DNA of 64,000 bases from assembly GCA_016795385.1 (NCBI GenBank), contig JAEUHI010000047.1, forward strand, positions 124,001 through 188,000. Direction: 5' to 3'. The notes below the pieces were generated by a model, which did not search any database, was not told the origin of the DNA, and was given only the letters and a program-made list of their open reading frames with translations. Below, piece after piece: positions 44,105 to 52,185 of this stretch (position 1 is the stretch's first letter; each line of letters opens with the position of its first letter). This stretch comes from Verrucomicrobiales bacterium. Its GTDB lineage: Bacteria > Verrucomicrobiota > Verrucomicrobiia > Verrucomicrobiales > DEV007. The position numbers were made by a program, and so were the translations under genes.

Positions 44105-44903
44105 CCCGGTCTTCTACCGGAAGCGGACGCGCGATCTCCTCCGGGGCTTCCGCAACTTCGAGGATGGCAAACCGTCGCGATCGCTCTCCCAACTCGGCGA
44201 GGTGGCGTCGGCCGTCATCGTCGTCGCCCATCCCGATGACGAGGTCTTCTGTTCGGGATTGCTTTGCGAGATGAAAGATCAGGACGTGCACGTCCGCGTG
44301 CTCTGCCTCACCAAGGGCGAGGGCGGGCCCTGCGGCGATCATCCCCGCGAAGCACTCGGTCGTATCCGGGCGGAGGAAATGAAGGAAGCGTGCGACGTCC
44401 TCGGCGTCGACGAGTTGATCTTTCTCGGCCACATCGATCCGGTAGGGCGCGGCTTCAAGGTCTTCGCCCCCGAGATCTCTCCGGTGGATCTCGCCTCGCA
44501 GATCCTGCCGCATCTCGCGGGGCGCGACCTCGTCATTTCCCACGGGAGCGGGGGAGAGTACTGGCATCCGGCGCACCTCCTCGTCTTCGAAGCGGTGAAA
44601 GATGCCGTCTCGAGATCCGGCGCCGCCGCACCCACCTGGATCACCTTTTCGGCACGGCAGCCGGATCATCCCTTGCCCGAACTCGTGAACTGGGACGACC
44701 CCGCGTTCCTCACCCTCGAGGGCTCCCGGCACGAACGCAAACGACTCAAGGCCCTCGATTGCCACCGCACCCAGCTCGGTCTCTTTTCGAAATTCGCCAG
44801 CGGAGACCACGCCGATTTCATCCGGCTCACCTCACGCGAGGCGTATGCCCTGCAACAACGCGGCCGGTCCCTCGCCTCGCTCAAAGATCCCGGAAACGGC
44901 TGA
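44067..44903 (+). CDS. PIG-L family N-acetylglucosamine-type deacetylase
   Basis: 278 residues. The zinc-binding motif VVAHPDDEVF is followed by TKGEGG..GDHPREALGRIRAEEM and HGSGGEYWHPAHLLV, all PIG-L features. In an exopolysaccharide operon it probably deacetylates an amino sugar of the lipid-linked unit. It overlaps the preceding glycosyltransferase by 38 bases and its 3' end overlaps the convergent PrsW-like gene by 23. Confidence 0.93.
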   Translation: MKLLRKICERLTDPVFYRKRTRDLLRGFRNFEDGKPSRSLSQLGEVASAVIVVAHPDDEVFCSGLLCEMKDQDVHVRVLCLTKGEGGPCGDHPREALGRIRAEEMKEACDVLGVDELIFLGHIDPVGRGFKVFAPEISPVDLASQILPHLAGRDLVISHGSGGEYWHPAHLLVFEAVKDAVSRSGAAAPTWITFSARQPDHPLPELVNWDDPAFLTLEGSRHERKRLKALDCHRTQLGLFSKFASGDHADFIRLTSREAYALQQRGRSLASLKDPGNG

Positions 44904-46437
44904 TGAAGGCGAAGACCAGCGGGATCATTGCCGCCACGGTCGAGGCCAGTGCACCCGCCGCGAACCGGAAAGGCATCGCCACCGCCGAGCTGATGAGGAT
45001 GCCGCAACAGAGCAGCGCCGATCCGATCACGAAGATGCCCAACGGTGAGGGACGGCGATGCAATCCCGCCACATCGAGATGCTGCCGCAAGGGATCGAAA
45101 TACTGATAGGCGATCGCGGCAATCACGATGGGGCTCAGCACGGAGTATTCCGCGAAGGCCGGGACCGCGATCAGCGAATTGTAGAGGCCGTGCGCGAGCA
45201 CGATCGCGAGGAAGGTCACGAGAAACTCCTCCCATCCGCGGCCGCCGCGCGAGATCACGCGCCACAAGGCATGGCCGGCGATGCCCGTCAGCGAGAAGTG
45301 CAGCACGTTCGCCGTCAGCAGGCGCAGCCAAGCCGTGTAGGTCGATGACTCGGCGCGGAAATAGGAAAGATTCTCCTGAAAGGCGAACCCGAGCCCCACG
45401 AGACCGCCGAGGAGCAGGGCATCGAGCGCCGAGCCGCGTTTGCGCATCCACAAGGCGAGAGGAAGGAAGCAGAGGAGCTTCAACGCTTCCTCGCGCAGGG
45501 AGACCCCGGCGAGATAGTAAAGGAATTGATCGAAGGTCGGGTCCGACGGGCCGCGTTCAAAGCCGCGGATCTCCTCCTGCACCATCACGGCGTAGAGCGT
45601 CAGGGTCGCACTGAGAAGTCCTGACAAAAATGCCAAAATCGCAGGCCCGGTGAAGCGCCGCCAACCCGAACGGAACGAGAGCAGAATGAAAAACCAGATC
45701 GCCGCCGTGAAAAGCGCGGGGACCACATGTGGTGACGTGAGGAGATAGGCCTCGATCCGCAGGATCGTCGGTGCCATGCCGCGGTAATCCTGCATCCAGG
45801 CCTGCTCCCTCACCAGCACCGCGGGATTCATCGCCCACCGCACCGAGGCATCGGCGAGCAATTCTCCCATCGCGGTGCGGTCCTCCTCGAAACGAGCGAG
45901 CGCCACGGCACTGCGGCGGGCATAGGCCGCCGTGGGAAAAGCCGCCGCCTCGGCCCGGTAGTCCGACAGGGCCGCCGCCTCGTCACCGGAGAGAAATCGG
46001 AGATCCCCGAGGCATTCGCGGTGGTGGCGTCCGCTCCCCGGCAGGGCCGCGAGTTTCGCGATCGCGGCGGCGTGATCCTTCGTCGTGATTCCCTCCCACC
46101 AGATCCGCAACACCGGAGCCGCGGGGTCGCTCGAGAGATCCTCCAAGATGGCTTCGATCTCCTCCGAAAAGGGTGTTTTGTCAGGATCGGCCGCCATGTC
46201 GAAACAGGTCACATTTTCCGGCTCGGGTGGCAGCGGTTGGCCGAAGCGGACCAGTGACAGCCAGCCCGCCGCGCTGTCGGGGCGGTGCCGGGCGAAATCC
46301 GCCATCGGGCCGGGTTCCACCTTTGAGACGAGCAGCGCGATCCCCATCGAGATCGCGACGAGCGCCAGCGAAGCTTTCAACAGCGCGTTGCGATCTCGGG
46401 AGAGACGGATGAGATCCCGGGGGGAGGGGAGGGGCAT
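44881..46437 (-). CDS. PrsW-like intramembrane metalloprotease with N-terminal extension
   Basis: 518 residues. The C-terminal half is a multi-pass membrane domain with PrsW motifs: LREEALKLL, GFAFQENLSYF, HFSLTGIAGHAL and VLAHGLYNSL, giving the two glutamates and two histidines of the active site. The N-terminal 230 residues begin with a membrane anchor and continue as a helical, repeat-like soluble part (AAAIAKLAAL, EAAALSDYRAEAAA). PrsW in Bacillus cuts an anti-sigma factor; a similar role here is speculative but interesting given the FecR regulator in the window. It converges on the PIG-L gene. Confidence 0.88.
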   Translation of the reverse strand: MPLPSPRDLIRLSRDRNALLKASLALVAISMGIALLVSKVEPGPMADFARHRPDSAAGWLSLVRFGQPLPPEPENVTCFDMAADPDKTPFSEEIEAILEDLSSDPAAPVLRIWWEGITTKDHAAAIAKLAALPGSGRHHRECLGDLRFLSGDEAAALSDYRAEAAAFPTAAYARRSAVALARFEEDRTAMGELLADASVRWAMNPAVLVREQAWMQDYRGMAPTILRIEAYLLTSPHVVPALFTAAIWFFILLSFRSGWRRFTGPAILAFLSGLLSATLTLYAVMVQEEIRGFERGPSDPTFDQFLYYLAGVSLREEALKLLCFLPLALWMRKRGSALDALLLGGLVGLGFAFQENLSYFRAESSTYTAWLRLLTANVLHFSLTGIAGHALWRVISRGGRGWEEFLVTFLAIVLAHGLYNSLIAVPAFAEYSVLSPIVIAAIAYQYFDPLRQHLDVAGLHRRPSPLGIFVIGSALLCCGILISSAVAMPFRFAAGALASTVAAMIPLVFAFISRFRDL

Positions 46438-46511
46438 GGGCGGATGCTATGGCCTTTTCAAGTCCCTGACAAGGGTTGCCAGCGGGAGGAAATTTCCCTA
46501 TTCTCCCGGCC

Positions 46512-47738
46512 ATGAAGTTTCTTTCCCCCGTCTGCCTCTCCGCCGCGCTCCTCCTCGGTTCCCTCGCCCCGGCCTCGTCCGCGGAGGCCCCCAAGGTGAA
46601 ACTCGAGAAGATCTATGGCGGTCTCACCGTGGAGCGGCCCCTCTCCGTCCAAATCGCGCCCGACGGGTCGAAACGGCGCTTTCTCGTCGAGCAGACCGGC
46701 AAAATCAAACTCCTCCCCGCCGATGAGGCCGCGACCGAGGCGAAGGTCTTTCTCGACATGACCACTTCCATGTCCGTCGAAAAAGACTTCGAGGAAGGCC
46801 TCCTCGGACTCGCCTTCCATCCGAAGTTCCAGGAGAACGGACGCTTCTACATCACCTTCTCGCGCCAGGGGCCGAAGCGCCTCGTTCTCGCCGAATACAC
46901 CGTTTCCAAGAGTGATCCCGACGCCGCCGATCCCGCCAGCGAGCGCGTCCTCCTCGAAGTGCAGGAGCCCGAATGGAATCACAACTCCGGCAACGTCTTC
47001 TTCGGTCCGAAGGACGGCATGCTCTACCTCTGCTGTGGTGACGGCGGCTTGAAGAATGGCGTCCATCTTCTCTCCCAGAAGCTGACGAGCTGGTGTGGCA
47101 AAGTCCTGCGCCTCGATGTCGACGGCCGCACCGGGTCCCGGCCCTATGGCATTCCTTCTGACAATCCCTTCGTCGAAACCGCGAACGCCGCGCCCGAGAT
47201 CTGGGCCTATGGCCTGCGCAATCCCTGGGGTGCCGCGATCGATCCCGAGACCGGACTTTTCTACCTCGCCGATGTCGGCCAGGATCTCTATGAGGAAATC
47301 AACCTCATCGAAAAAGGCGGCAACTATGGGTGGAACTACAAGGAAGCCACCCACGACTTCCCCGGCCGCGAGCCGCTCCTCGCCGCCCTCGGCCAGCAAA
47401 AACAGGTCGCTCCGCCCAAGGATGCCGTCCTCCTCGATCCCATCCACGAATACAACCGCGCCGAGGGGCTCAGCATCACCGGCGGTTATGTCTATCGCGG
47501 CAAGGCCATCCCCGCCCTCGCCGGCACCTTCCTCTACGGCGACTGGCGCTTCGGCAACCTCTGGGCCCTGCAGTACGATGCCGCGCAGAAGAAAGTCGTC
47601 GCCAACCACGTGATCGACAAACCCGCCGATCCCGCCAATCCCACCGTCCAGCCCACCGGGATCTACCCCGACGAAAACGGCGAAGCCCTCTTCCTCGACT
47701 GGCGCGGCGCGATCTTCCGGATGGTGTCGGCCCAGTGA
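46512..47738 (+). CDS. PQQ-dependent sugar dehydrogenase (glucose/sorbosone dehydrogenase family)
   Basis: 408 residues from ATG 46512, which gives signal peptide MKFLSPVCLSAALLLGSLAPASSA. Beta-propeller motifs of soluble PQQ sugar dehydrogenases are present: FEEGLLGLAFHPKF, EPEWNHNSGNVFFGP, LYLCCGDGG, GLRNPWGAAIDPETG, YLADVGQDLYEEIN and GGNYGWNY. It likely oxidises an aldose or sugar alcohol in the periplasm. Its stop is 4 bases before a period-7 array shared with the opposite gene. Confidence 0.93.
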   Translation: MKFLSPVCLSAALLLGSLAPASSAEAPKVKLEKIYGGLTVERPLSVQIAPDGSKRRFLVEQTGKIKLLPADEAATEAKVFLDMTTSMSVEKDFEEGLLGLAFHPKFQENGRFYITFSRQGPKRLVLAEYTVSKSDPDAADPASERVLLEVQEPEWNHNSGNVFFGPKDGMLYLCCGDGGLKNGVHLLSQKLTSWCGKVLRLDVDGRTGSRPYGIPSDNPFVETANAAPEIWAYGLRNPWGAAIDPETGLFYLADVGQDLYEEINLIEKGGNYGWNYKEATHDFPGREPLLAALGQQKQVAPPKDAVLLDPIHEYNRAEGLSITGGYVYRGKAIPALAGTFLYGDWRFGNLWALQYDAAQKKVVANHVIDKPADPANPTVQPTGIYPDENGEALFLDWRGAIFRMVSAQ

Positions 47739-47742
47739 CCGC

Positions 47743-47783
47743 TTACCGATTACCGATTACCGATTACCGATTACCGATTACCG
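47743..47783. repeat. Period-7 array of five perfect TTACCGA units
   Basis: TTACCGA is repeated five times and followed by TTACCG. The array begins 4 bases after the sugar dehydrogenase stop and contains the stop codon of the opposing TMEM220-like gene (47771-47773), whose last residues GNR it also encodes. Confidence 0.92.
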
Positions 47784-48193
47784 CGCTTCCGGTTCTGCCA
47801 GGCGATCAGGCCGGCCCCGGCGAGGGCGATCACGGCACCGAAGAATTCGCGGGATAGCTCCACCCGCGGGTCCTCCGCCGACATGCTCATCTGCGTCATC
47901 GTGAATTCCTTTTCGCCGACCAGGTTTTCATAGAGACCCGGACCGGTCCGCACCATCTCGACGAGACAGGCGATCGCCGCGATCAGCAGGAGCCAGCGGG
48001 GCACCGTCCGGAACGTGACCACAACGAACAGCACCGCGATCAGCAGGTAGAAGGCCAGCCAGAGCGCCGCGTCCAGCACCGAGGGATGATTGTAGATCGC
48101 CGGGTCGATGTCGTTGCGCTGCATCCAGGCGAAGACGGCAAAGAGGGCGGCGAGGGCGAAATTCAGGATCGCGAGCGGGGTTTTGACTCTCAT
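47771..48193 (-). CDS. TMEM220-like membrane protein
   Basis: 140 residues with four hydrophobic segments. The first (AILNFALAALFAVFAWMQRNDIDPAIY) carries the QxNDxDP pattern of the transmembrane-220 family, whose function is unknown. The start is ATG 48193; an upstream ATG would add 17 unlikely residues. The last codons and stop lie in the TTACCGA array, so the present C-terminus may be repeat-derived. Confidence 0.75.
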   Translation of the reverse strand: MRVKTPLAILNFALAALFAVFAWMQRNDIDPAIYNHPSVLDAALWLAFYLLIAVLFVVVTFRTVPRWLLLIAAIACLVEMVRTGPGLYENLVGEKEFTMTQMSMSAEDPRVELSREFFGAVIALAGAGLIAWQNRKRGNR

Positions 48194-48367
48194 AGGCGGG
48201 GGTGGTTCCAGAGAGAACAAACGCCGCCTCGACAGCTCCGGCAAGCGGCAGGAAGAGGTCGGGCGCGGCCGTGCAAATTTCCCTTGTCAAAGGCGTGAAA
48301 GGGCGCACATTACCCTCCGCTCCGGCCACCCGGCTGGGGATTTTCCGGTTTCCGGAATCACGGTAAA

Positions 48368-48444
48368 GCAGCTGTAGCTCAACTGGATAGAGCATCTGAC
48401 TACGGATCAGAAGGTTTGGGGTTCGAATCCCTACAGCTGCGCCA
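48368..48444 (+). tRNA. tRNA-Arg (ACG)
   Basis: Acceptor stem GCAGCTG/CAGCTGC (48368-48374 and 48434-48440), anticodon loop CTACGGA between TCTGA and TCAGA, and T-loop GTTCGAATC. The anticodon ACG is normally edited to ICG. CCA is encoded (48442-48444). A tRNA-Pro follows 9 bases later and is probably co-transcribed. Confidence 0.97.
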
Positions 48445-48453
48445 CCGCGACCC

Positions 48454-48530
48454 CGGGGTGTAGCGCAGGCTGGTAGCGCGCGTCGTTCGGGACGACGAGG
48501 TCGCAGGTTCGAATCCTGTCACCCCGACCA
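48454..48530 (+). tRNA. tRNA-Pro (CGG)
   Basis: Acceptor stem CGGGGTG/CACCCCG (48454-48460 and 48520-48526), anticodon loop TTCGGGA between CGTCG and CGACG, T-loop GTTCGAATC, and encoded CCA at 48528-48530. It reads CCG proline codons, which are frequent in this GC-rich DNA. Confidence 0.97.
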
Positions 48531-48549
48531 TTTTCGCCGCGCGAAAATG
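48529..48549 (+). terminator. Hairpin after the tRNA pair
   Basis: CATTTTCGC and GCGAAAATG form a perfect 9-base stem with a 3-base loop, beginning within the CCA of tRNA-Pro. No T-tract follows on the plus strand, so it may be a processing signal as much as a terminator. Confidence 0.55.
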
Positions 48550-48558
48550 CTGGAGAAA

Positions 48559-48584
48559 AAAGTAGTCCAGGGCTTCAGCCCGCA
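48559..48584. repeat. Single-arm copy of the GGGCTTCAGCCC repeat
   Basis: AAAGTAGTCCAGGGCTTCAG and the next bases match one arm of the element at 5817-5876 (AAAGTAGTTCGGGCTTCAGC) with a 1-base insertion. The second arm is missing. It lies between the tRNA pair and the minus-strand isomerase-like gene. Confidence 0.7.
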
Positions 48585-48620
48585 CATCGCTCGACCTGAC
48601 GTTGATGTGGTGACTCCCTC

Positions 48621-49679
48621 TCACCCCGCCCACTCCCGCCGCATCCACTCCACCCCCTGCCGGTTGTTCGCCTCCTCTTCGGCGAGCACCACCTCAAGCG
48701 GCTTTCCTGACACAACCGGCACCTCGCCCTTCGGGGGATTCGCTTTCACGCGGGCCATTGCCGCCTCCAGATGCGTTTTCCTCCGCTCCGGAAAGGTCGC
48801 GAAATAGGCGTCGGTGAGGCAGGGCACCCGCAAAGGATCACGGGTCGCCATCTCGAGGTGGAGGGCGATCGAGGGATTGACCTTCGTGAGCCGCGCGACG
48901 AGGCCGACGAGATCGAGCATCCCTGTCCCGAGACGCACTTCACTGAGAAGAAAGCCCTGCTCCATCGGCTGCAGGGCCATGTCCTTCAGATGCACGCTCA
49001 TCACAAAGGGCGCGAGCGTCCCGATCGTTTCCACCGGATCCTCGAGCAGGGCGAGATTGTTTCCCGTATCGACGAGCACGCCGATCCATTCGCTGGAAAG
49101 TCCGCGCATCAGCTCCGCTAGCTCGGACGACGTGTGATCCTTGTGATTTTCGACTGCGATTTTCAGTCCATGGCGTCGTGCCACGGGCTCGATCCGGGCG
49201 AGGATCTGGCGCGACCGGTCGGCAAAGGCCCGGTAGTCCGCGAGTGAGGAAAAGACCTCGTAGCGGCGTCCTCCCATGAGCACGGCGCGACCCACCGTGG
49301 CTCCGGCCTCGCGAGCGCGGCGCACTTCCTCTTCGAACAAGGCGAGATCGTGGTCCGATTCTGGCAGTCGCACTTCGGCTTCGTAGTTGCCACCGAGCTC
49401 CTCCACCACCTCCCGCATCGCCGTCGGCGCGATCCCGCGGAGAGGTGTCTGCACGCTGCCGGCCCCGAGGGCGCGGGCATAGCGATAAAAGGTGAGGGGA
49501 TCACGGAACTTCACGAGGTCGGGATCGACTTTTCCTCCCGCCAACGCGCCCACGGCCCGCCAATGCTGATGACAGGAGAAGGTGCAGATCCCGAGTTGCT
49601 GCGGCGGTAGTCCCGTCGCCGCAAGGAGGGAACGCGCCCCTGCGAGCAAGGTCGAGGCGAGGAAGGTGCGGCGGATCAT
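48621..49679 (-). CDS. Secreted xylose-isomerase-like TIM-barrel protein
   Basis: 352 residues from ATG 49679 with signal peptide MIRRTFLASTLLAGARSLLAA. The barrel motifs of the sugar phosphate isomerase/epimerase family are visible: LGICTFSCHQHW, KIAVENHKDHTSSEL (metal-binding Glu and His), WIGVLVDTGNNLALLEDP, FVMSVHLKDMAL and IALHLEMATRDPL. The export signal suggests a periplasmic reaction on a sugar or inositol-like compound; the reaction is not predictable. It is divergent from the first sulfatase of the cluster. Confidence 0.88.
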   Translation of the reverse strand: MIRRTFLASTLLAGARSLLAATGLPPQQLGICTFSCHQHWRAVGALAGGKVDPDLVKFRDPLTFYRYARALGAGSVQTPLRGIAPTAMREVVEELGGNYEAEVRLPESDHDLALFEEEVRRAREAGATVGRAVLMGGRRYEVFSSLADYRAFADRSRQILARIEPVARRHGLKIAVENHKDHTSSELAELMRGLSSEWIGVLVDTGNNLALLEDPVETIGTLAPFVMSVHLKDMALQPMEQGFLLSEVRLGTGMLDLVGLVARLTKVNPSIALHLEMATRDPLRVPCLTDAYFATFPERRKTHLEAAMARVKANPPKGEVPVVSGKPLEVVLAEEEANNRQGVEWMRREWAG

Positions 49680-49800
49680 GGCGGCGGGAAAGCGTCTTTC
49701 CGCAACTCTGCGCGAAATGCGGCGTTTTGACGATGGCCTTTTTCCGGGAATGGCCATAGCCTGAAAATTCGCCGATGCTCCCACGATCCAACCCTATTGC

Positions 49801-51342
49801 ATGAAGCACCTGACCCTCTTCTGTCTCCTCATCGGACTGCTCGTCCCTGCCCGGGCCGAACTCGCCGGCACAAAGCCGAATGTGATCCTCGTCATCACCG
49901 ACGACCAGGGTTATCCGCCGATCGCCGCGCATGGGCATCCTTGGCTGAAGACACCGCACCTGGACACGCTTTACGGCGAGAGCACCCGCTTCACCCGCTT
50001 TCTCGTCGCCCCGACTTGTTCGCCGACCCGCTCGGCCTTGATGACCGGTCGCCATCCCGAGAAGAACGGCATCACCCACACCATCCTCGAGCGCGAGCGC
50101 ATGACGCTCGACGCCACCATCCTGCCGCAGGTGTTGAAGACGGCGGGCTATACTTCCGGCATCTTCGGCAAATGGCACCTCGGTGACGAGGCCGAATACC
50201 AGCCGGAGAAGCGCGGCTTCGACGAGGTCTTTATCCACGGAGCCGGAGGCATCGGCCAGGCCTATGACTGTTCGTGCGCCGACGCGCCGGAAAACCAATA
50301 CACCAATCCGGTGATCCGCCACAATGGTCGTTTTGTCAGGACCGAGGGATTCTGCACCGATGTCTTTTTCACCGCCGCGCTGGGCTGGATCAAAGCCAAG
50401 GCGGCGGCGAAGGAGCCGTTCTTCGCCTACGTCAGCACGAATGCTCCCCACGGTCCCTTCATCGCCCCGGAGAAGAACGCAAAACGTTTCACCGATCTCG
50501 GATTTGGCGCTGAGCAGGCGGGTTTCTACGGCATGATTGAAAACATCGACGAAAACATGGGCCGCCTTCATGCGAAACTCGCCGAATGGGGCCTCGCGGA
50601 AAACACCGTCGTCATCTTCATGTCCGACAACGGTATGACGGGCGGAGGTTCGGGCCAGGTCGGCAAGGATCTCGCCCCCGGGTATCCCTTTTACAATGCC
50701 GGCATGAAAGGGCTCAAGGGATCGAATGACGAGGGCGGTGCCCGCGTGCCTTTCTTCGTCCGGTGGACCGGCAAGATCGAAGCGGGACGCGAGATCGACC
50801 GCATCGCCTCGCACATCGACGTTCTGCCCACGCTCGCCGCGCTCGCCGGAGCGAAGTTGCCCGAGGGCCAGGTCGAGGGGCGAAGCCTTCTGCCTTTGAT
50901 CGAAGGGAAGACCGACGGCTGGGAGGATCGTTATCTTTTCAACCACGTCTGTCGTTGGCCTACCGGCGCGAATCCCGAGGATTTTCGCGAGCTCAATTAC
51001 TCGGTGCGGAATCAGAAATTCCGCTACGTCTCGGCCCAGGCTGGCGGAGGAGCCGCGAAAGGCAAAGGCAAGGACAAAGGCAAAAAAGGTGCCCCGGCCG
51101 CCCCGCGCGGTCCCGAGCTCTACGACATGGAAGCCGATCCGGGTCAAACCACCAACGTGATCGATCAACATCCGGAAGTGGCCGCCGCGATGAAGGCTGC
51201 CTTCGACCAATATTGGAGCGAAGCAATCCCGCTGATGGTGAATGAAAATGCGGAGATGTCGGCGACGCGGCCTTATCACGAGTGGTATCGCGAGCAGGAA
51301 GCGGCGGGCGGTATTCCGAAGTGGGTGGCGCCGGAACTGTGA
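49801..51342 (+). CDS. Secreted sulfatase, CSPTR type, with Lys/Gly-rich insert
   Basis: 513 residues. Signal peptide MKHLTLFCLLIGLLVPARA; metal-binding VITDDQGYPPI at 31-41; formylglycine motif C73-S-P-T-R; GKWHLGDEAEY; FMSDNGMTGGG. A low-complexity stretch GKGKDKGKKG near residues 420-430 interrupts the C-terminal part before PELYDMEADPGQT. Similar K/G runs occur in two other sulfatases of this cluster. It is the first gene of the plus-strand sulfatase region, divergent from the isomerase-like gene. Confidence 0.95.
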   Translation: MKHLTLFCLLIGLLVPARAELAGTKPNVILVITDDQGYPPIAAHGHPWLKTPHLDTLYGESTRFTRFLVAPTCSPTRSALMTGRHPEKNGITHTILERERMTLDATILPQVLKTAGYTSGIFGKWHLGDEAEYQPEKRGFDEVFIHGAGGIGQAYDCSCADAPENQYTNPVIRHNGRFVRTEGFCTDVFFTAALGWIKAKAAAKEPFFAYVSTNAPHGPFIAPEKNAKRFTDLGFGAEQAGFYGMIENIDENMGRLHAKLAEWGLAENTVVIFMSDNGMTGGGSGQVGKDLAPGYPFYNAGMKGLKGSNDEGGARVPFFVRWTGKIEAGREIDRIASHIDVLPTLAALAGAKLPEGQVEGRSLLPLIEGKTDGWEDRYLFNHVCRWPTGANPEDFRELNYSVRNQKFRYVSAQAGGGAAKGKGKDKGKKGAPAAPRGPELYDMEADPGQTTNVIDQHPEVAAAMKAAFDQYWSEAIPLMVNENAEMSATRPYHEWYREQEAAGGIPKWVAPEL

Positions 51343-51410
51343 GAAAGATTGTCGAAACCGTTGCAAGGGACTGATTTCGCGAATCGCCGGGTTCGTCCTT
51401 GATAGCGGCG

Positions 51411-52034
51411 ATGACCGGACCCGACCCCGCCCTTTTCGACCTCATCAACCGGGAATGGACCTCGCCCTTTCTCGATCATTTTCTGCCGGTATTCTCCTCG
51501 TTCGCCGTTTGGAAACCTGTCATGATCGCGACTGCGATCGGCCTTGTGATCTTCGGAAAGCGGACGGGGCGGCGATTTCTCCTCTGCGTCATCCTGGGAT
51601 TGCTTTTGGGAGACGGGTTGATCTCGCAGGGATTGAAACATCTGGTGAACCGCCCCCGACCCCGCGATGTCCATGTCGGCACCATCGTGCGCAGCCTCTC
51701 CCCGGAAAAACCCCGCATCCTGCATGTCTTTGATCCGCCGATCGTGAAGGAGGTTGATGTTGCCGCGGCTCCGGGAAAACGCGGGCGCTCCTTTCCTTCA
51801 AGCCACGTGCTCAATGTCTTCATGTTGGCGACGGTTGTCCTTCACTTCCATCGTGTCGCCGGTTCGGTAATTCTCCTGGCTGGACTTGTCGTCGCTTGGT
51901 CAAGGGTGTATTGCGGGGCCCATTGGCCCGGGGACCTGCCAGTTTCGATCCTTCTGGGTATCGTTGTGGGAGTGGTCGCTTGCTCGATCGTGTCCCGCCT
52001 TTCGATACGGTTCGGCTGGACAGGCGAGGGCTGA
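51411..52034 (+). CDS. PAP2-family membrane phosphatase
   Basis: 207 residues from ATG 51411. About five to six transmembrane helices and the three phosphatase motifs KHLVNRPRPR, FPSSHV and SRVYCGAHWPGD. Likely dephosphorylates a lipid or polyprenyl pyrophosphate, which would recycle the carrier used by the exopolysaccharide system; this link is inference. The TTG at 51399 is a weaker alternative start. It stands between a sulfatase and the symporter. Confidence 0.93.
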   Translation: MTGPDPALFDLINREWTSPFLDHFLPVFSSFAVWKPVMIATAIGLVIFGKRTGRRFLLCVILGLLLGDGLISQGLKHLVNRPRPRDVHVGTIVRSLSPEKPRILHVFDPPIVKEVDVAAAPGKRGRSFPSSHVLNVFMLATVVLHFHRVAGSVILLAGLVVAWSRVYCGAHWPGDLPVSILLGIVVGVVACSIVSRLSIRFGWTGEG

Positions 52035-52185
52035 CTCGCTACGCTCGCGAAAGTCGGAGATTCGGCCGGAACCGTTCACGCTCCTTCACGAAGCTGATCT
52101 CGGGCTGCCCGATGATGTTTTGATGGATGACTGCCTCAATCTCCCGGCGAGAACGCCCGGAAAATAGGCGAACCTTCCTTCCACC

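Noticed and set aside
47743..47783. Possible CRISPR array.
   Set aside because: Units are 7 bases with no spacers and no cas genes nearby.
48560..48620. Attachment site for an integrated element next to the tRNA pair.
   Set aside because: No integrase gene and no repeat of the tRNA 3' end was found in the window.
52035..52185. Protein-like minus-strand reading (REIEAVIHQNIIGQPEISF) in the gap before the symporter.
   Set aside because: It looks protein-like but I cannot assign it to a family, and it has no own start; left as unexplained intergenic DNA.
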